From assembly GCF_021462225.1 (NCBI RefSeq), contig NC_061798.1, forward strand, positions 23,537,320 through 23,601,319: a stretch of 64,000 bases of DNA, given 5' to 3'. Shown piece by piece: positions 37,721-49,008 of this stretch. Source of the stretch: Girardinichthys multiradiatus (Eukaryota; Chordata; Actinopteri; Cyprinodontiformes; Goodeidae). The stretch's first letter is position 1, and each line of letters opens with the position of its first letter. The notes under the pieces were generated by a model. That model made no database searches. It saw only the letters and a list, made by a program, of their open reading frames with translations, and was not told where the DNA came from. The position numbers and the translations under genes are program-made.

Positions 37721-38310
37721 TTACCCAAGAACTGATAAATCGTTGAGTGGATAAGACAGATTGGAGGTCATGACAGAAATACAAAGAGAACGCAGAGGAG
37801 ACCAGCGGCCGAGTTGTTGGAGTGAAGAAATCGAACCTCCTAGTGAGGCAGCTAAAGTGGCTGCCCCGATTCGAAATGAGTTTGTGCCATTTGATGGCGA
37901 ATTTAGCATGACGTGAAAAGGGCAGGATGGACAGTTAAAACGAACAATGAAGATAAAAGCAAGGATCTTTCTTTTAGAATGTTTAACATAAATTTAAAAT
38001 AATCGGGATAGAACTTTGAATGAGGAGTAGTTAGGACTCTACCAGAATCGGATGAGCTTGATGGGGTAATAAATTCCCCTACTCTAAGGAAGCTATAAAA
38101 GCTAAAAGCCAGGCGCTGGAAAGAAGAAATTTTAAGTGAGATGAAGAAAGGCCTGAATGGAGCACTAGGAGAATAACTTTTAAGATGGGAGGAGTGATAA
38201 GTCTCCTGGGATCTCGGCATGTACAAAAATGAACGTTGTATGAATGTGTGTGGAAATCCTCGCAAATTTCTGACCTGCCGTGGAAAAGGGCGGCAGCCAC
38301 GCAAACATTT
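37721..38310 (-). pseudogene. Tyrosine recombinase fragment of a DIRS/Ngaro-like retrotransposon
   Basis: Read leftward, it begins with a core-binding-like stretch (P-R-R-L-I-T-P-P-I-L-K-V, about 38200). After one frameshift near 38090 comes F-Y-S-F-L-R-V-G-E-F, whose arginine (38083-38085) corresponds to the first catalytic Arg of the family. The last part has N-S-F-R-I-G-A-A (37865-37882) and Q-L-G-R-W (37803-37815), equivalent to the H-x-x-R and H/W box. The His is replaced by Asn (37880-37882), and the expected catalytic Tyr after G-R-W is not seen. Such recombinases integrate circular DNA copies of YR retrotransposons. No reverse transcriptase is visible upstream, so the element is 5'-truncated and dead. 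A Crypton origin cannot be excluded from this fragment alone. Confidence 0.72.
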
Positions 38311-39186
38311 GCTCCACTCTTGGTGGACCTAGGCAGGCAAATATGGTCCAAATTCATTGCATACAACGTTTTTGTCATTGTCCTGGCTCTTACTAAGCAT
38401 CCCCACAAACCTCTCTACAGAAGTAGCAGTCGCTGCTACACAAAAGGTCATTGTTAATAGTTGTGCTCTGTTGTTTCTTACCATTTTTGTCTTGTTATGA
38501 TGTGCTCATAATAGTTGGCTTCCAATACTAAACTACTAAAAGAATCAAACACATCTATAAACAGTGTGCTGCTGTGTGACCTCAAAATTCTCCTTCTGTG
38601 GTTGCAGGTCGCCTTGGGGTCATCAACCATTAAGACTGAAGTCTGAAGCAATTAAATAGTAGTAAACAGTAGTAGTAGTGTGAACCACCATGCAAAAAAA
38701 TCGTATTTCAGCAAGAAAGTGGAAATAGAGTTTCAAAACCTGCTGTGTGAACATAGCCTTAGACTGGCCTGACGAGTCCCCTGATGAGATGGTTTGAAAG
38801 AGTCAAAATCAGGGCTTGACTATGTGGGTTGTTTGTCTTTCTTCCTCCCTCTCTGCTGCTGTGGTGCCAATTACCTCGATGACTGGCTTCTCTGACTGTG
38901 CTTAACTTGTATGTGGTTATCATGGTTTTCTTGTGTTATGTCACTGAACACTTTAAGTTACCTATCTCCTGTCTCTGTGTTCCAGTGAACCTTAGCTCTC
39001 ACCTGGTGCATACCCTCACTCCACTGCTTCTGTGCTCCACCTGAAGCTCTTTTACCTTAACGACCATTCCTCACAGCTCCTTTGTCTCTAGTCAGCCTTC
39101 TCATGATCACCTACCTGTCTGCTCTTGACAACCCAACACAATAACCTACCTGGAAGCCTACTTCAATTCAACATGATACCCTAAAA
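38311..39186. other. Unassigned sequence
   Basis: No gene recognised. The minus-strand frame 38079-38408 extends the recombinase region upstream but without clear motifs. Confidence 0.5.
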
Positions 39187-39458
39187 TACTTGCAGCTGTA
39201 ATTGCAGCAAAAGGTGGTTCCACAAAGTGATGATACAGGGGGCTGAATGCTTTTTCACAATGCCCTTTTCAGTTTTCTTTTTGTAACAAAAAAAAAACAA
39301 GAAATCATGTATGACTGTCTTTCCAATTCACAATTGTAAACCTCTTTGTCTTGGTCTTTCACATAAAATTCCAATAAAACATATTTCAGTTTGTGATTGT
39401 CATGTGACAGCTTGTGGAAAAGTTCAAGGCGTTTGACTACTTTTACAAGCCACTGTAA
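39187..39458 (+). mobile_element. Tc1-like 3' end fragment
   Basis: ACTTGCAGCTGTAATTGCAGC followed by AAAAGGTGGTTCCACAAAGT is the end of a Tc1 transposase gene. It also occurs, diverged, at 57805-57845. About 200 bp later it ends TTTTACAAGCCACTGTAA, a Tc1-style terminal repeat. It is 5'-truncated; no catalytic region. Confidence 0.75.
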
Positions 39459-40216
39459 CCAACATTTTAAGTTTGAGTTGTTTTAAATTTCTAAAATGAG
39501 CTAAGATGGATTGGTCTTTCTTTCTAAATGCTAGCCTTTCACTACACTGAGGATTTCTCCACAGGTAAAGGTAATATTACTGCTAATATGAGAGAACCTT
39601 GTTTCAATAAATCCAAACCTATAATTTCTTTAAGACGTGGTGTCCAAATCAAACACACAAGTGACCAACATCTTAAATATAAACTACGTTGTGGGCCAAA
39701 TAGGATTACATAAATAGCAATGCTTCAAAGAGGTAAATGAATTTAAAATGCTGAATCAAAATTTTTCCCTGTGAAACACAGAAAATTGTAATACTTTGGA
39801 GGTGTGCATCAGAAAGACAGCTCCTCTGCACAGCCTTGTTTATCTTCTTTACAGAGAATAGTGGCTTTCACAGGTCTGTACTCCTAACCATGCAGGGCCT
39901 TGAGTGTGCTGTTTCATGGCAGCTCTATAGGCTCCATCTGGATGTTTGCAGGTGGTCTGTCCATGTCAGAGGCAAAGTTACTCTACTGACCTTCAAAAAG
40001 AGCGATGTGCACAATGAACCCATTGTGCATGGAGCTCTGCTTTTCAGCAACGGGTTCACTTGTGAGCACAGCAGAGCTGAATTGGTGCTTCCTTGCTTCT
40101 TCTGGTTCTCCCACAAGTGCAGCCTGTGTATGTCTTGAGCCAAAACTAGCTGTTGCAGTGCATTATGGGATATGTATTGGCATGAGCACCATAAATCCGA
40201 CTGGTGGGCACTTCCA
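39459..40216. other. Unassigned; open on both strands at 39836-40227
   Basis: A 100-codon frame on plus (39836-40138) overlaps a 100-codon frame on minus (39925-40227). A pyrimidine-rich AG site (TTTATCTTCTTTACAG, 39839-39854) precedes the plus frame like a splice acceptor. I recognise no domain on either strand. It could be a lone host exon, a transposon piece or chance. Confidence 0.25.
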
Positions 40217-40500
40217 ATATTCTCCATTTTCTATACCGGCTTATCCTTGCAGGCTTATTGGGCAATACGTTACACCCGATACGCAGTCCATCACAGGCAA
40301 CACAGAGACACACAGAACAGACAACCATACACACACACACTCATATATTAATCAGTTAACCTAACAACTCTGGACTCTGGGAGGAAGCCGGAGTACCCGG
40401 AGAGATCCCACGCATGCATGTGGAGAACATGCAAACTCCAGGCCAAGATTGAAACCCAGGCACTTCTTGAAGCAAGGCAACAGTGCTACAAACTGCACCA
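40217..40500 (-). mobile_element. tRNA-derived SINE (family 1), diverged
   Basis: The minus-strand copy has the same block order as 13290-13690, with small deletions: GGGAGGAAGCCGGAGTACCC at 40379 and GCATGCATGTGGAGAACATG at 40412. The tRNA-like head is at the right end (about 40440-40500). CCAATA on both sides may be a short target duplication. Confidence 0.8.
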
Positions 40501-42520
40501 ATAAATCCTGTCTGTCCAGCCTGTCATCTTTAATTATGGATATATAAGATTGTCACAGATCAGATAGAGTTTTATCATGGGTGTTGACATGTCTGCTCTA
40601 AGACATCCTTTCATACTAACCATTGTTTTTTACCATATTTGAGTGTGAAATCAGTTGCTCACTGTAAACAAGTTGGTAATTCAGTGACAACATTAATTTA
40701 CCAGAACATTATATTCCAAGTAAAATGCTATAGTGTCTAAAAAGCAAAAAAGTTATCCGACCACTATCACCACATACACTTCTTGCAAATATATTACATC
40801 TATCTGCAAGCAATGCCTTTTCGCATTTTTCCTCTAAAGTACTTATGGACGTTTCTCGTGACTGAGGTTGACAGTAAATTACTTCTGCTCAGATGGTTTG
40901 AAACAGTAAATGTTTTATGCCATTCTCAACCACACTCTGAGCCCCCAATCAGCTTCCACCCACCATGTGAATTTTTAATGACCTACTGCTTAATTAAAAA
41001 TGTGTTGAATATACAGAAACACAGTGCACTGACCTTTTAGGGAATCTTTGCCATTCACCTTGAGATCCAACTTTAATGGGAAATTTTATTGAGAAGGTCA
41101 AGACGGAACAAGTAACCTCATTTGGACTCCTCCAAACGTGATGTTTGTGAGCCTCAAAGCAACATTTACACACATAATGAGATAATCATGCCTGATGAAA
41201 ACAAAGGTATTCTTCATAAGCAAAAACACAAACAAATAAAAACAGGGCAAATTAAATGAGTAGGGTGTTGTCATCTGCTCATAGAGTGATTGGGACTCAA
41301 TTAAAGGTTTCTCTGTTCTGCTAATGACAAATTACATCAGTGATGGAGGGGGTGATTGCAAGACAGAGCAGGAGCCGCAGAGTCCCTGATTGCTTTCTGA
41401 ATGAGGGCAGCTATCAGGACTAGTTTGGGGAGGTGGCTTCTTGCATGCACATGTGACACTTTGTAAGTCTGTGCAGTTTCTCTCCCTCGTATACTAAGCA
41501 TATGTGAGTCGACTTGCTCTTTTGTTGCTAGAACACAAAACTTGTCTTGCTAACAAGAAGGAGGGGAGGATCTGTGAGAGCAAGTCGGTGGGATTCAAAA
41601 ATCAAAGAATAAAGAGTGAAAAACAGAGAGACAACAATCCCCTGAGCCGTAATAAGCCCCCTGCTTCGTTTCTCCTCCTTTCCTTCCTTGTCTTATGTGT
41701 TTTGACACAGGAAATGGTATATGAAAGACATAAGCAAAACTGGATAAAGACATATTACTGTGAAATCATAAAACTCCTGTTGATTGAATTTACAAGCATC
41801 AGTGAAGTAAGGCATAACATAATTATGTCTTCTTTTACACATTTCTAAAGAAACAAATAATTTGGAATGACAGAACAGAATTTTTCTTTAGTAAATGATT
41901 GAATGTAATATGTAGTGGGAACAGCAGTTTGATTATGTGCAAAAACATTGTAACCGTTAAACCCAAAAATAAAATATCTTTCGATTTCTAGCTACTTGGA
42001 ATTAAATTTCATCACAGTCACCTTAACTGGCGAGAGCTGACAGAATTATCAACTGTTTTATGTTTATGCTAACTGGAATGATAATGTCACTATTGTGACA
42101 GTGGGTCAATGGTCCAAATCTGATTTATGCAAAAGTTTATTGATTATAAAAAACTAGAGTGACTCTTTTTTATGTTGTGTTTTTACCCCAAGCTGCTTTT
42201 ATTTTTGACAGTAAAAAAAGACGATATAACAAAAAAATTGAGTCAAATACCACCAATCCAAATTTGTTTCTTATACATAGCAGCCTAGTTGTAAAAACAG
42301 TATTGTCTGCTGTCAACCTTCTGCCTTACCTTGGAGCCCCACAATATTTCTTTAAATAAATTTTCACTTTGTTTAAGAATTCCATGTTTTTCAAAGTACA
42401 TAATGCAACATTTTAAAGAATCTAATCAAGGTAAATGTCTAAAAATTGAAAATATACCACATTTTTTGTGTCGTGTTGCAAGGAGGTGGTGGAGAACCAA
42501 AGCGCAAGCGGGCTGATGGT
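40501..42520. other. Unassigned sequence
   Basis: No gene recognised. The 114-codon plus frame at 41504-41848 has no known domain. Confidence 0.55.
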
Positions 42521-43179
42521 AGCCGCATGGTGAGTTGAAAAGTTTGAATGAAAACAGAACTCGCATTTACAGTAGGGCATACAAGCAGGGTAACAGGCAA
42601 GAATACAGGAACGTGGAACTAGGGAAGTACAATGATGGATCCAGTAAAGAATAGTGAGTACCAGAGAAAATAAATACTGAGGGAAGTGGCGAAATGGACC
42701 ATTGAACCAAGGAGATAATTAAGGAAAGGAGAAAACAAGATTTCGGGAAGTAGTCTAAACACAAAAATAAATCATGAACCTTATCCAAAATGAACAGTAA
42801 CTTGGAGAACACAGACAGGGAAGTGCAGAGAAACCAACAAAGAGCCAAAACTCAAAACCATGCACAGACAGATTTTGACATTAGAACCCACTGAGGAACC
42901 CCAGGGAGTGGTGCAGGAACCACTGGAACGCTCGGCGAGGCGCTAAAGAACTGTGGCAGAGCCCTGAAGATCTGTAGCGGAGCCCTAAAGACCTGCGGCG
43001 GAGCCCTGACGATCTGCAGTGGATCTGTTGTCGTGGCTCTGGAGACGAAGGCGGTTCACCCTCTGGAACAGGAAGCTGAAACAGGAGTGTAGATGATGGT
43101 AGAGTCAGGAGTGAAGAAGATGATGATGATAGAGTCAGGAACAGAAAACATCAAACCTAGCACAGACAGATTCTGACAG
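42521..43179 (-). mobile_element. LTR-like repeat on minus strand with duplicated 5' end
   Basis: Two direct copies of GCACAGACAGATTTTGACA / GCACAGACAGATTCTGACAG (42862-42880 and 43160-43179) lie 298 bp apart. Read leftward each begins TGTCA(A/G)AATCTGTC, like an LTR start. A purine-rich segment follows to about 42521. The superfamily is unknown and there is no coding domain. Confidence 0.4.
42945..43028 (-). repeat. 21-bp tandem repeat, four units, open as a 7-residue repeat on minus
   Basis: The units start at 42945, 42966, 42987 and 43008. The first three share the core G-A-G-C-C-C-T at their ends. On the minus strand the array is free of stops and reads a proline-containing heptad (P-L-Q-I-V-R-A, P-P-Q-V-F-R-A, P-L-Q-I-F-R-A). 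Confidence 0.85.
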
Positions 43180-43589
43180 TTTGGGATTAAATATCTTTTG
43201 CAAAGCTAAAAGTTGATGCTATTTATCAGTAAATGCTGTTAAAAAAAGCACTATGATGATTTAAAGCAAACTTCAAAGGATGAAATTAAAATTCAGACTG
43301 CATTTCATCAGTGCAACATTGTTTAGAAGTAGTAGTAGAAATAACAAGTATCAAAAAAGTAAAGCAAAACAGAACATTAATTTGTCTAACTCACCCTGCA
43401 CACACCGAAGTGACTGCAGATGCCATGTAAGCTTTTAAGTTCTAAGTATTCTTGGTTGAAATGCAGTTTTACTTTGAAAGACTGAAAAATGAACCCTCAG
43501 AGGCATTTTACCTGAAATCTTGACTTAGAACAATTTCTCACTAGTTTTTGTAGTGTTGTTTGAGGAGTCACATAACAGACAGGGCTATT

Positions 43590-43672
43590 AATTAATTAAA
43601 TCTGTAAGGTGCCTTGAGATGACATGTGTTGTGAATTGGCACTATATAAATAAAACTGAACTGAATTGAATT
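43590..43672 (+). repeat. LINE 3'-tail fragment
   Basis: AAGGTGCCTTGAGATGACAT followed by GGCACTATATAAATAAAACT and short GAATT-type tandem units has the form of the 3' end of an L2/CR1-type fish LINE. It is heavily 5'-truncated. Confidence 0.6.
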
Positions 43673-46600
43673 ATTATGACACAATGGAAACAGGGAAAAA
43701 GAACTAAACCTACATGTGATACACATTTCCACAGGATTGGCACAAGGTTTGGACACTTTCACTTGCTTTTTATGTCTCAGAATTGTACTGATATAAAGCA
43801 ACATTGGTGGTCTCTGCTGAGCAGTTATTAACAGTGAATGATCAGGGATGCTAGTTGGCATGAATTCTGGGTGTGGACTTTATATTTTCCTTGGTCGCTA
43901 TGTGAGGAACATTTGAAGCATTAAAATAGCCTTGCTTGACTGTACATTGTTGGCAAAAGAACATTTGCAGAAAGTCTAACAAAATATCAGTATTCATTGT
44001 TCACAGCACTAGTTTTACACAAGCACAAGTTTCAGCTGTGGATAATTCAAAGAAGAATAAAGCAAAATAAAAATATATTACTGGTGACTTTGAAGAAAGT
44101 AAATACATTTTGGTTCTTAGCTGGTTTTCCTCATTGCCTAGTTGATCTGACTCCACTTAATATTCAGAAAAAAACTTAGAGGGTATTCACAAAACAGTGC
44201 AATTCCCCTTGCTGTGCAACTGTCTTACATTTGCTATTTGCTTTTTTCGGGACCTGTTTCGTGAAGTAGTCTGCATTACGTACATACAGATACAAAACAT
44301 ATCCATTTGGTGAAGCAGAGGAGGGCAATGTGCACCTAATTTTGAGTGAATTGCAGTTCTTCTGTTAAGCCACAGCATATGCAGGGTAGTGATCAAAGAT
44401 GAAAAAGGCTGAATTAAAATTATTACTTTATTATTTAAATTTTAATTAACAGGGAGTTCTAGTTCCTGACCTGAAGAAGCATTCCTTAAAACTACAACAA
44501 ATGTTATATTCAAGCTACATTCAACAACTGGAGTAAAAATGTTGATGATTTTGCTGCTTGAAAACACTTTAACTAAAATTAAAAATTCATCAAAATTACA
44601 ACTATGATTGTAACAATATCACACTAAACCTACTTCTCCAGCAGATGGCATTTTTTCATACAGTCTGCATAATACAAACAGCTCTGGTCTTTGAGCATAT
44701 GATGCAATTTACCTTAACTGTAATTTAGAAAAATACATAAATATCGATGGAATTTCCCTTAAATGCATATACAATACCTTATTTGAATGTTTGCAACGTG
44801 TATTAACACACAGAGACACTATTTGCTCAATGACGCTTTAGGAACAGATCTTCCTTTGATTTTGATTTGACAATTGAAAACATATACACTCAGACTGAAA
44901 GACATTTTTACCCACAAAAACATTCATGAAATTGGCAGACAATAAAGAAATAAAGAATATTGAAATAGAAAAAAATCACATATCATTATTAAAAGTAGAT
45001 TATTTTTCTGTTGTTGTTCTGATGTTTCTGCAAGCATAATGTGTTAATGGTTCTGAAAGAGAGGTAGGGGTGGATTGTAATATAAAAAAGGCCCTGAACT
45101 TCCTTAAAAATACCCTCATGCCACTAACAAATGCCATCTGAACATGGCTGTCCTAATTTCTCCCCATCTCAAAATAGTATGCATGACATATTCCCCACAA
45201 GTAACATAAAAAATCAATTGTGGTGATTGGGCTGAGCTTATTGAATTAGCAAGATTGTTAAAATACAATTTTTATAACTTAGAGCCATCATCCTAGCAGT
45301 TCCCTCCATTTTTCCTGTCATCTTTGGTACTACAACTATCATCAGCATAAAAAAAGGATTGAGGGAAAAAAGTTGTAGACTGTGACTGACCTTTTCCACA
45401 ACAACTGGTTAGAGCTTTTTATTTTTTATATCATATCAGACTTTTATTTTATATCAAGGTTTTTAAATGAAGAAACAAGTAATTTATTGATTCTATTTAG
45501 TTGTGATAGGTTACAGCTTCAGCTTCGTTTATATCACTAAAGTTGAAAACAATGCCCAGACTTGTAATTAATGTGACAGTTTAACAATGACCCACCACAG
45601 CGAATTGAAACCAAGGGAGAGAAAAACAGCAATCAAATGAAAAACTGTGATTTTTCAAATACTGAGCTTTATGAACCCAATCCTAGTTTCTCTATTACTA
45701 AGACTTGTACCTGCTGTTGATTATGTTTTCCAATTTTATTCAGTACCATGGTTTCCTGTCTAGCTGCAGAATATAACCAGCTACAGTGACACCATGCAAA
45801 CACAGTCATCTAACAATTAATTCTTAATGAGTTTAGTTATTTTCAAATTACCTTGACTGCTCCAATTTAACACTATTATGGAAGCAATAAACAACATGAC
45901 ATTTTTCGTCATAATCACCATCATCATCATAATGCAACGGTAGTTATTTAAAGCTGACTGGATTACTAACACAGGGGTTGATGAATAAATAAAGCAGTAG
46001 CTGTTGCTGTGCAATTCACTCTTCCCCTCATCATTTAAGATTCATCTCAGGTTTAACTTCCTCCTGGTATCACGCTTGGTGATTTGGTGCTTTAGTACCC
46101 GGACTACGTTAATGCTGCTGGTGGCAGTTACACGGCAGTCATACAGCTTTGTGACCATTTTACGTTTTTGTTGCTACTTCACTAAGTCAGACAGAGATGA
46201 AGCACAAGGAGAGAAGAGCAGTTAGTATGTGACGATTTAAATGAGGTGGTGGCACTTGCCTCAGTTGAAGTGAGCAGCTGATGTCTCAAAAAGACAAAAA
46301 GGTAATATTGAGACAAAGAAAACGCAGCAGCAAGTGGATGCATGTGTTGATCACATAAATGGCAAAGTGTAATATTAGCCAGAAAAAAACTAAGATGAGT
46401 TAACCTAGGTTGACTTTTGAAAAATAAATTAATTTTATAATGAGCCAGTCTTTGGAACGTCTCCTTGAAATAAATCGATCTACAAGATCTAAATGTCATC
46501 TCTACATCGTCATCCGTTGTTCTCCATATGCTGTTTGCTTATCACTGTATTGCTATGGCTTCATTGTCTTTACTTGAATAAATCATTTACTATTCTTTGT

Positions 46601-47173
46601 TGTTCTATGCACTTTACAAATTCTGATATCATCACTCTCACACTCAATCTATCATGTGGCTAATCAACTGAGGGAATTTGATACCATCCCAGGCTACCAC
46701 CAGCGAATTAAGGCAAACCACCAAAACTAAGTTAAATTGAGCACACTTTGAATGCACAACATCTGCACACATCATCAACTGAATACATACAAAATAAATG
46801 TTTCTGCTGTGGTGCAATAATACACTCAAATCACATAAACTGAAATTATGTTCACCTACATTATGCTATGTATAAACCCTTTTAAACTCACTAATATGAC
46901 AGTCAATGACAGTATCATACAATGAACAATTTGGAATTTTTCTATGACTTATCTGATTTGGGTGGTACTGAAAAAAACCTCAAATAAAAAAATAATCAAA
47001 TGGCTTCTCTTGTCTTTCATGACTATCACTGTACCTTTCTTTCCCCATCTCTCTCTCTCTCTGTCTCACTCAGTACTTCTGGCTGTTCTGCCAATTTAAT
47101 GAACATTTTAAATTGTCTATGCTTGTAATGTTAGATGTATACAGATCATCAAATCATCAAGTGAGGCACAAAG
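43673..47173. other. AT-rich unassigned sequence (3.5 kb)
   Basis: No gene or transposon recognised. (TC)n runs lie at 47046-47065. Confidence 0.6.
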
Positions 47174-47345
47174 TACACTGCTCAAAAAAAAAAAGGGAAC
47201 ACTTAAATAACACAATATAACTTCAAGTAAATCAAACTTCTGTAAAATCAAACTTCTGTAAAATCAAACTGTCCACTTAGGAAGCAACTCTGATTGACAA
47301 TCAATTTCACATGCTGTTGTGCAAATGGAATAGACAACAGGGGGA
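47174..47345 (+). mobile_element. Left end of another Tc1-like transposon
   Basis: TACACTGCTCAAAAAAAAAA at 47174, then GGGAACACTTAAATAACACA, is the terminal region of a well-known fish Tc1-like family. It contains a 16-bp tandem duplication ATCAAACTTCTGTAAA (47231-47262). The sequence breaks at the gypsy LTR (47349); no right half is seen downstream. Confidence 0.75.
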
Positions 47346-47348
47346 AAT

Positions 47349-48049
47349 TGTTATGATTCAGGCACGTCTGCTCTACCCTGTCTCCCTGGCTGCAATCAGC
47401 AGATTAGATGCACCTGGTGGCTGCGGCAGTGTAGTGCAATCTGTGGAATGCCAAGCACCTGTGTCTTCCCTGATATATAATGACTCTGACAAGCAGACGG
47501 TGCCAGATTTTTGAAAGCCATCATGTGAGTAGATATCCAGCGTTCCTTCCTGTCTGATCATTGTTCTTGACCTTGCCTTGCCTTTTGGATTTATGCCTCT
47601 GCCTGCTCCCTGTCGGACTATTTGGATTTTGGTTGTCGACCTTGTTTCCTGCATCTGGTTTATGCCTCTGCCTGTCCCTTGCCTGACGCCTCTTGTTCCG
47701 ATCGTTGACCCCATTTCTGTCCTTGGATTATTGAGCCAGCCTAGCCCTTGGATTATTCAGCCTGGAGCCACTTCTTACCTGTGCTGTGGAGATCGTCGCC
47801 TGTCGCCCACTGAAATTTCCCCTCTGGGTTTCAAGTTCCACTCAAGACAAAAGCAGGTTATTGACTTTTCTGATCCCTGCAAAATCTGGAGAGACTACAA
47901 GTCACTAATCCCTCTTTCTGCCTCAGTGATTCCCGGAAGCTGTGAGGAGTGTTACCTGTGTGACGTTTTCCTGTGGCTGAATAAACCTTTTAAACTTTCA
48001 GTACTGTGTCTGGCTGAATCTTGGGTGTGCCTTTTTCTGATTCATAGCA
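47349..48049 (+). mobile_element. 5' LTR of a Ty3/gypsy (Tf1/sushi-group) retrotransposon
   Basis: This is a 701-bp LTR with ends TGTTATGA (47349) and TCATAGCA (48042-48049), inverted except for one base. TATATAA lies at 47474-47480 and AATAAA near 47980. The sequence 29 nt downstream of the TATA box, CCAGATTTTT (47503-47512), is exactly complementary to the primer-binding site that follows the LTR. The LTR interrupts the Tc1 fragment at 47174. Confidence 0.85.
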
Positions 48050-48061
48050 GAAAAATCTGGT
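48050..48061 (+). promoter_or_regulatory. Self-priming primer-binding site
   Basis: AAAAATCTGG (48051-48060) directly after the LTR is the reverse complement of CCAGATTTTT at the predicted RNA 5' end (47503-47512). The Tf1/sushi group is known to prime reverse transcription from the folded 5' end of its own RNA instead of a tRNA; this pairing fits that mechanism. Confidence 0.75.
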
Positions 48062-48066
48062 CAAAA

Positions 48067-49008
48067 ATGGACCCATCGCCAGCACAACAGTGGCGTACCC
48101 ACGTTGATGAGATCCTTTCCTGGTTGGTTTCCGGCATGGAGGAAATAATTTCCACATTACGTTCTGGCAATCTTGTCTTCGAGCCGCCACCGTCACAAAG
48201 AAACCACGCCCAAGTAACACGGACCACAGCAGAGGTAAGGGAGCCACGCCTCTCTCCACCTGAGATGTTCAGGGGAGACTCAGACCAATGTCGAGCTTTT
48301 CTAACTCAGTGTGAAATTCATTTTGAGCTTCAGCCGTCATCCTTTCCCACTGAACGTTCCAAGGTGGCGTTTGTTATATCTCTGCTGGCAGGAAAGGCAA
48401 AACAGTGGGGAACCGCTGAATGGCATACCAGGTCTGCATCTTGTAATCTTTATGAAACCTTTTCCAAGGAACTCATTCGAGTTTTTGACCCGGTCATTCA
48501 AAGTCGTGAGGCCGAAAGAGGATTACTGTCCCTCAAACAGGGTGATCAGCCTGTCTCGATCTATATAATTGACTTTCATTTGTTGGCTGCAGAGAGCCGT
48601 TGGAATGAGGCAGCACAAATGGATGCATTCATGAAAGGATTAAACGAAGACATCAAGGATGAGCTAGCGACCTGTGACTATCCTTCTTCCCTGAAACCAC
48701 TCGAGGATTTGGCTGCTCGCATTGATATTCGTCTGGCAGAGAGAAGGAAGGAGAAGCGCCATGAGAAGGGTCACTCATCATTAACTCAGGTTTCTGCACA
48801 CCGGTATGAGAGAAGGAGTCGGTCACCTCTCACTGAGGAAAATGAGAATTGTGATCCCATGCAATTGGGCAGAACCCAGATTACCCCTGAGGAGAAAGAT
48901 CGTCGGAGAAGATTCAAGCTCTGTTTTTATTGTGGAGAGAAGGGACATTTAGCATTCAGGTGTCCACTAAAAGGACAGGCTCAGCTGAGGAAGGGAGGTC
49001 TCTACTGA
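48067..49008 (+). CDS. gag: Gag of the gypsy element
   Basis: The 313-residue capsid/nucleocapsid polyprotein starts at the ATG 6 nt after the primer-binding site. The open frame continues upstream through the LTR, but that part is not expected to be coding. Residues ~65-220 form the retrotransposon Gag region. A basic stretch follows (R-R-K-E-K-R, S-R-S). One zinc knuckle C-F-Y-C-G-E-K-G-H-L-A-F-R-C (C-x2-C-x4-H-x4-C) lies near the C-terminus for RNA binding. The frame is intact. It overlaps pol by about 80 nt in the -1 frame; I see no canonical slippery heptamer in the overlap. Confidence 0.9.
   Translation: MDPSPAQQWRTHVDEILSWLVSGMEEIISTLRSGNLVFEPPPSQRNHAQVTRTTAEVREPRLSPPEMFRGDSDQCRAFLTQCEIHFELQPSSFPTERSKVAFVISLLAGKAKQWGTAEWHTRSASCNLYETFSKELIRVFDPVIQSREAERGLLSLKQGDQPVSIYIIDFHLLAAESRWNEAAQMDAFMKGLNEDIKDELATCDYPSSLKPLEDLAARIDIRLAERRKEKRHEKGHSSLTQVSAHRYERRSRSPLTEENENCDPMQLGRTQITPEEKDRRRRFKLCFYCGEKGHLAFRCPLKGQAQLRKGGLY

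Noticed and set aside
38775..38830. Hammerhead-ribozyme-like CTGATGAG...GAAA string
   Set aside because: Core motifs are present by chance; stem II does not form, and stem I does not pair at the base next to the cleavage site.
47231..47270. CRISPR-like repeat
   Set aside because: Two directly adjacent 16-bp units without spacers inside a Tc1 terminus; the genome is eukaryotic.
47578..48066. Longer gag starting inside the LTR
   Set aside because: The frame is open there, but it crosses LTR promoter, poly(A) signal and primer-binding site; the ATG at 48067 just after the primer-binding site fits the family.
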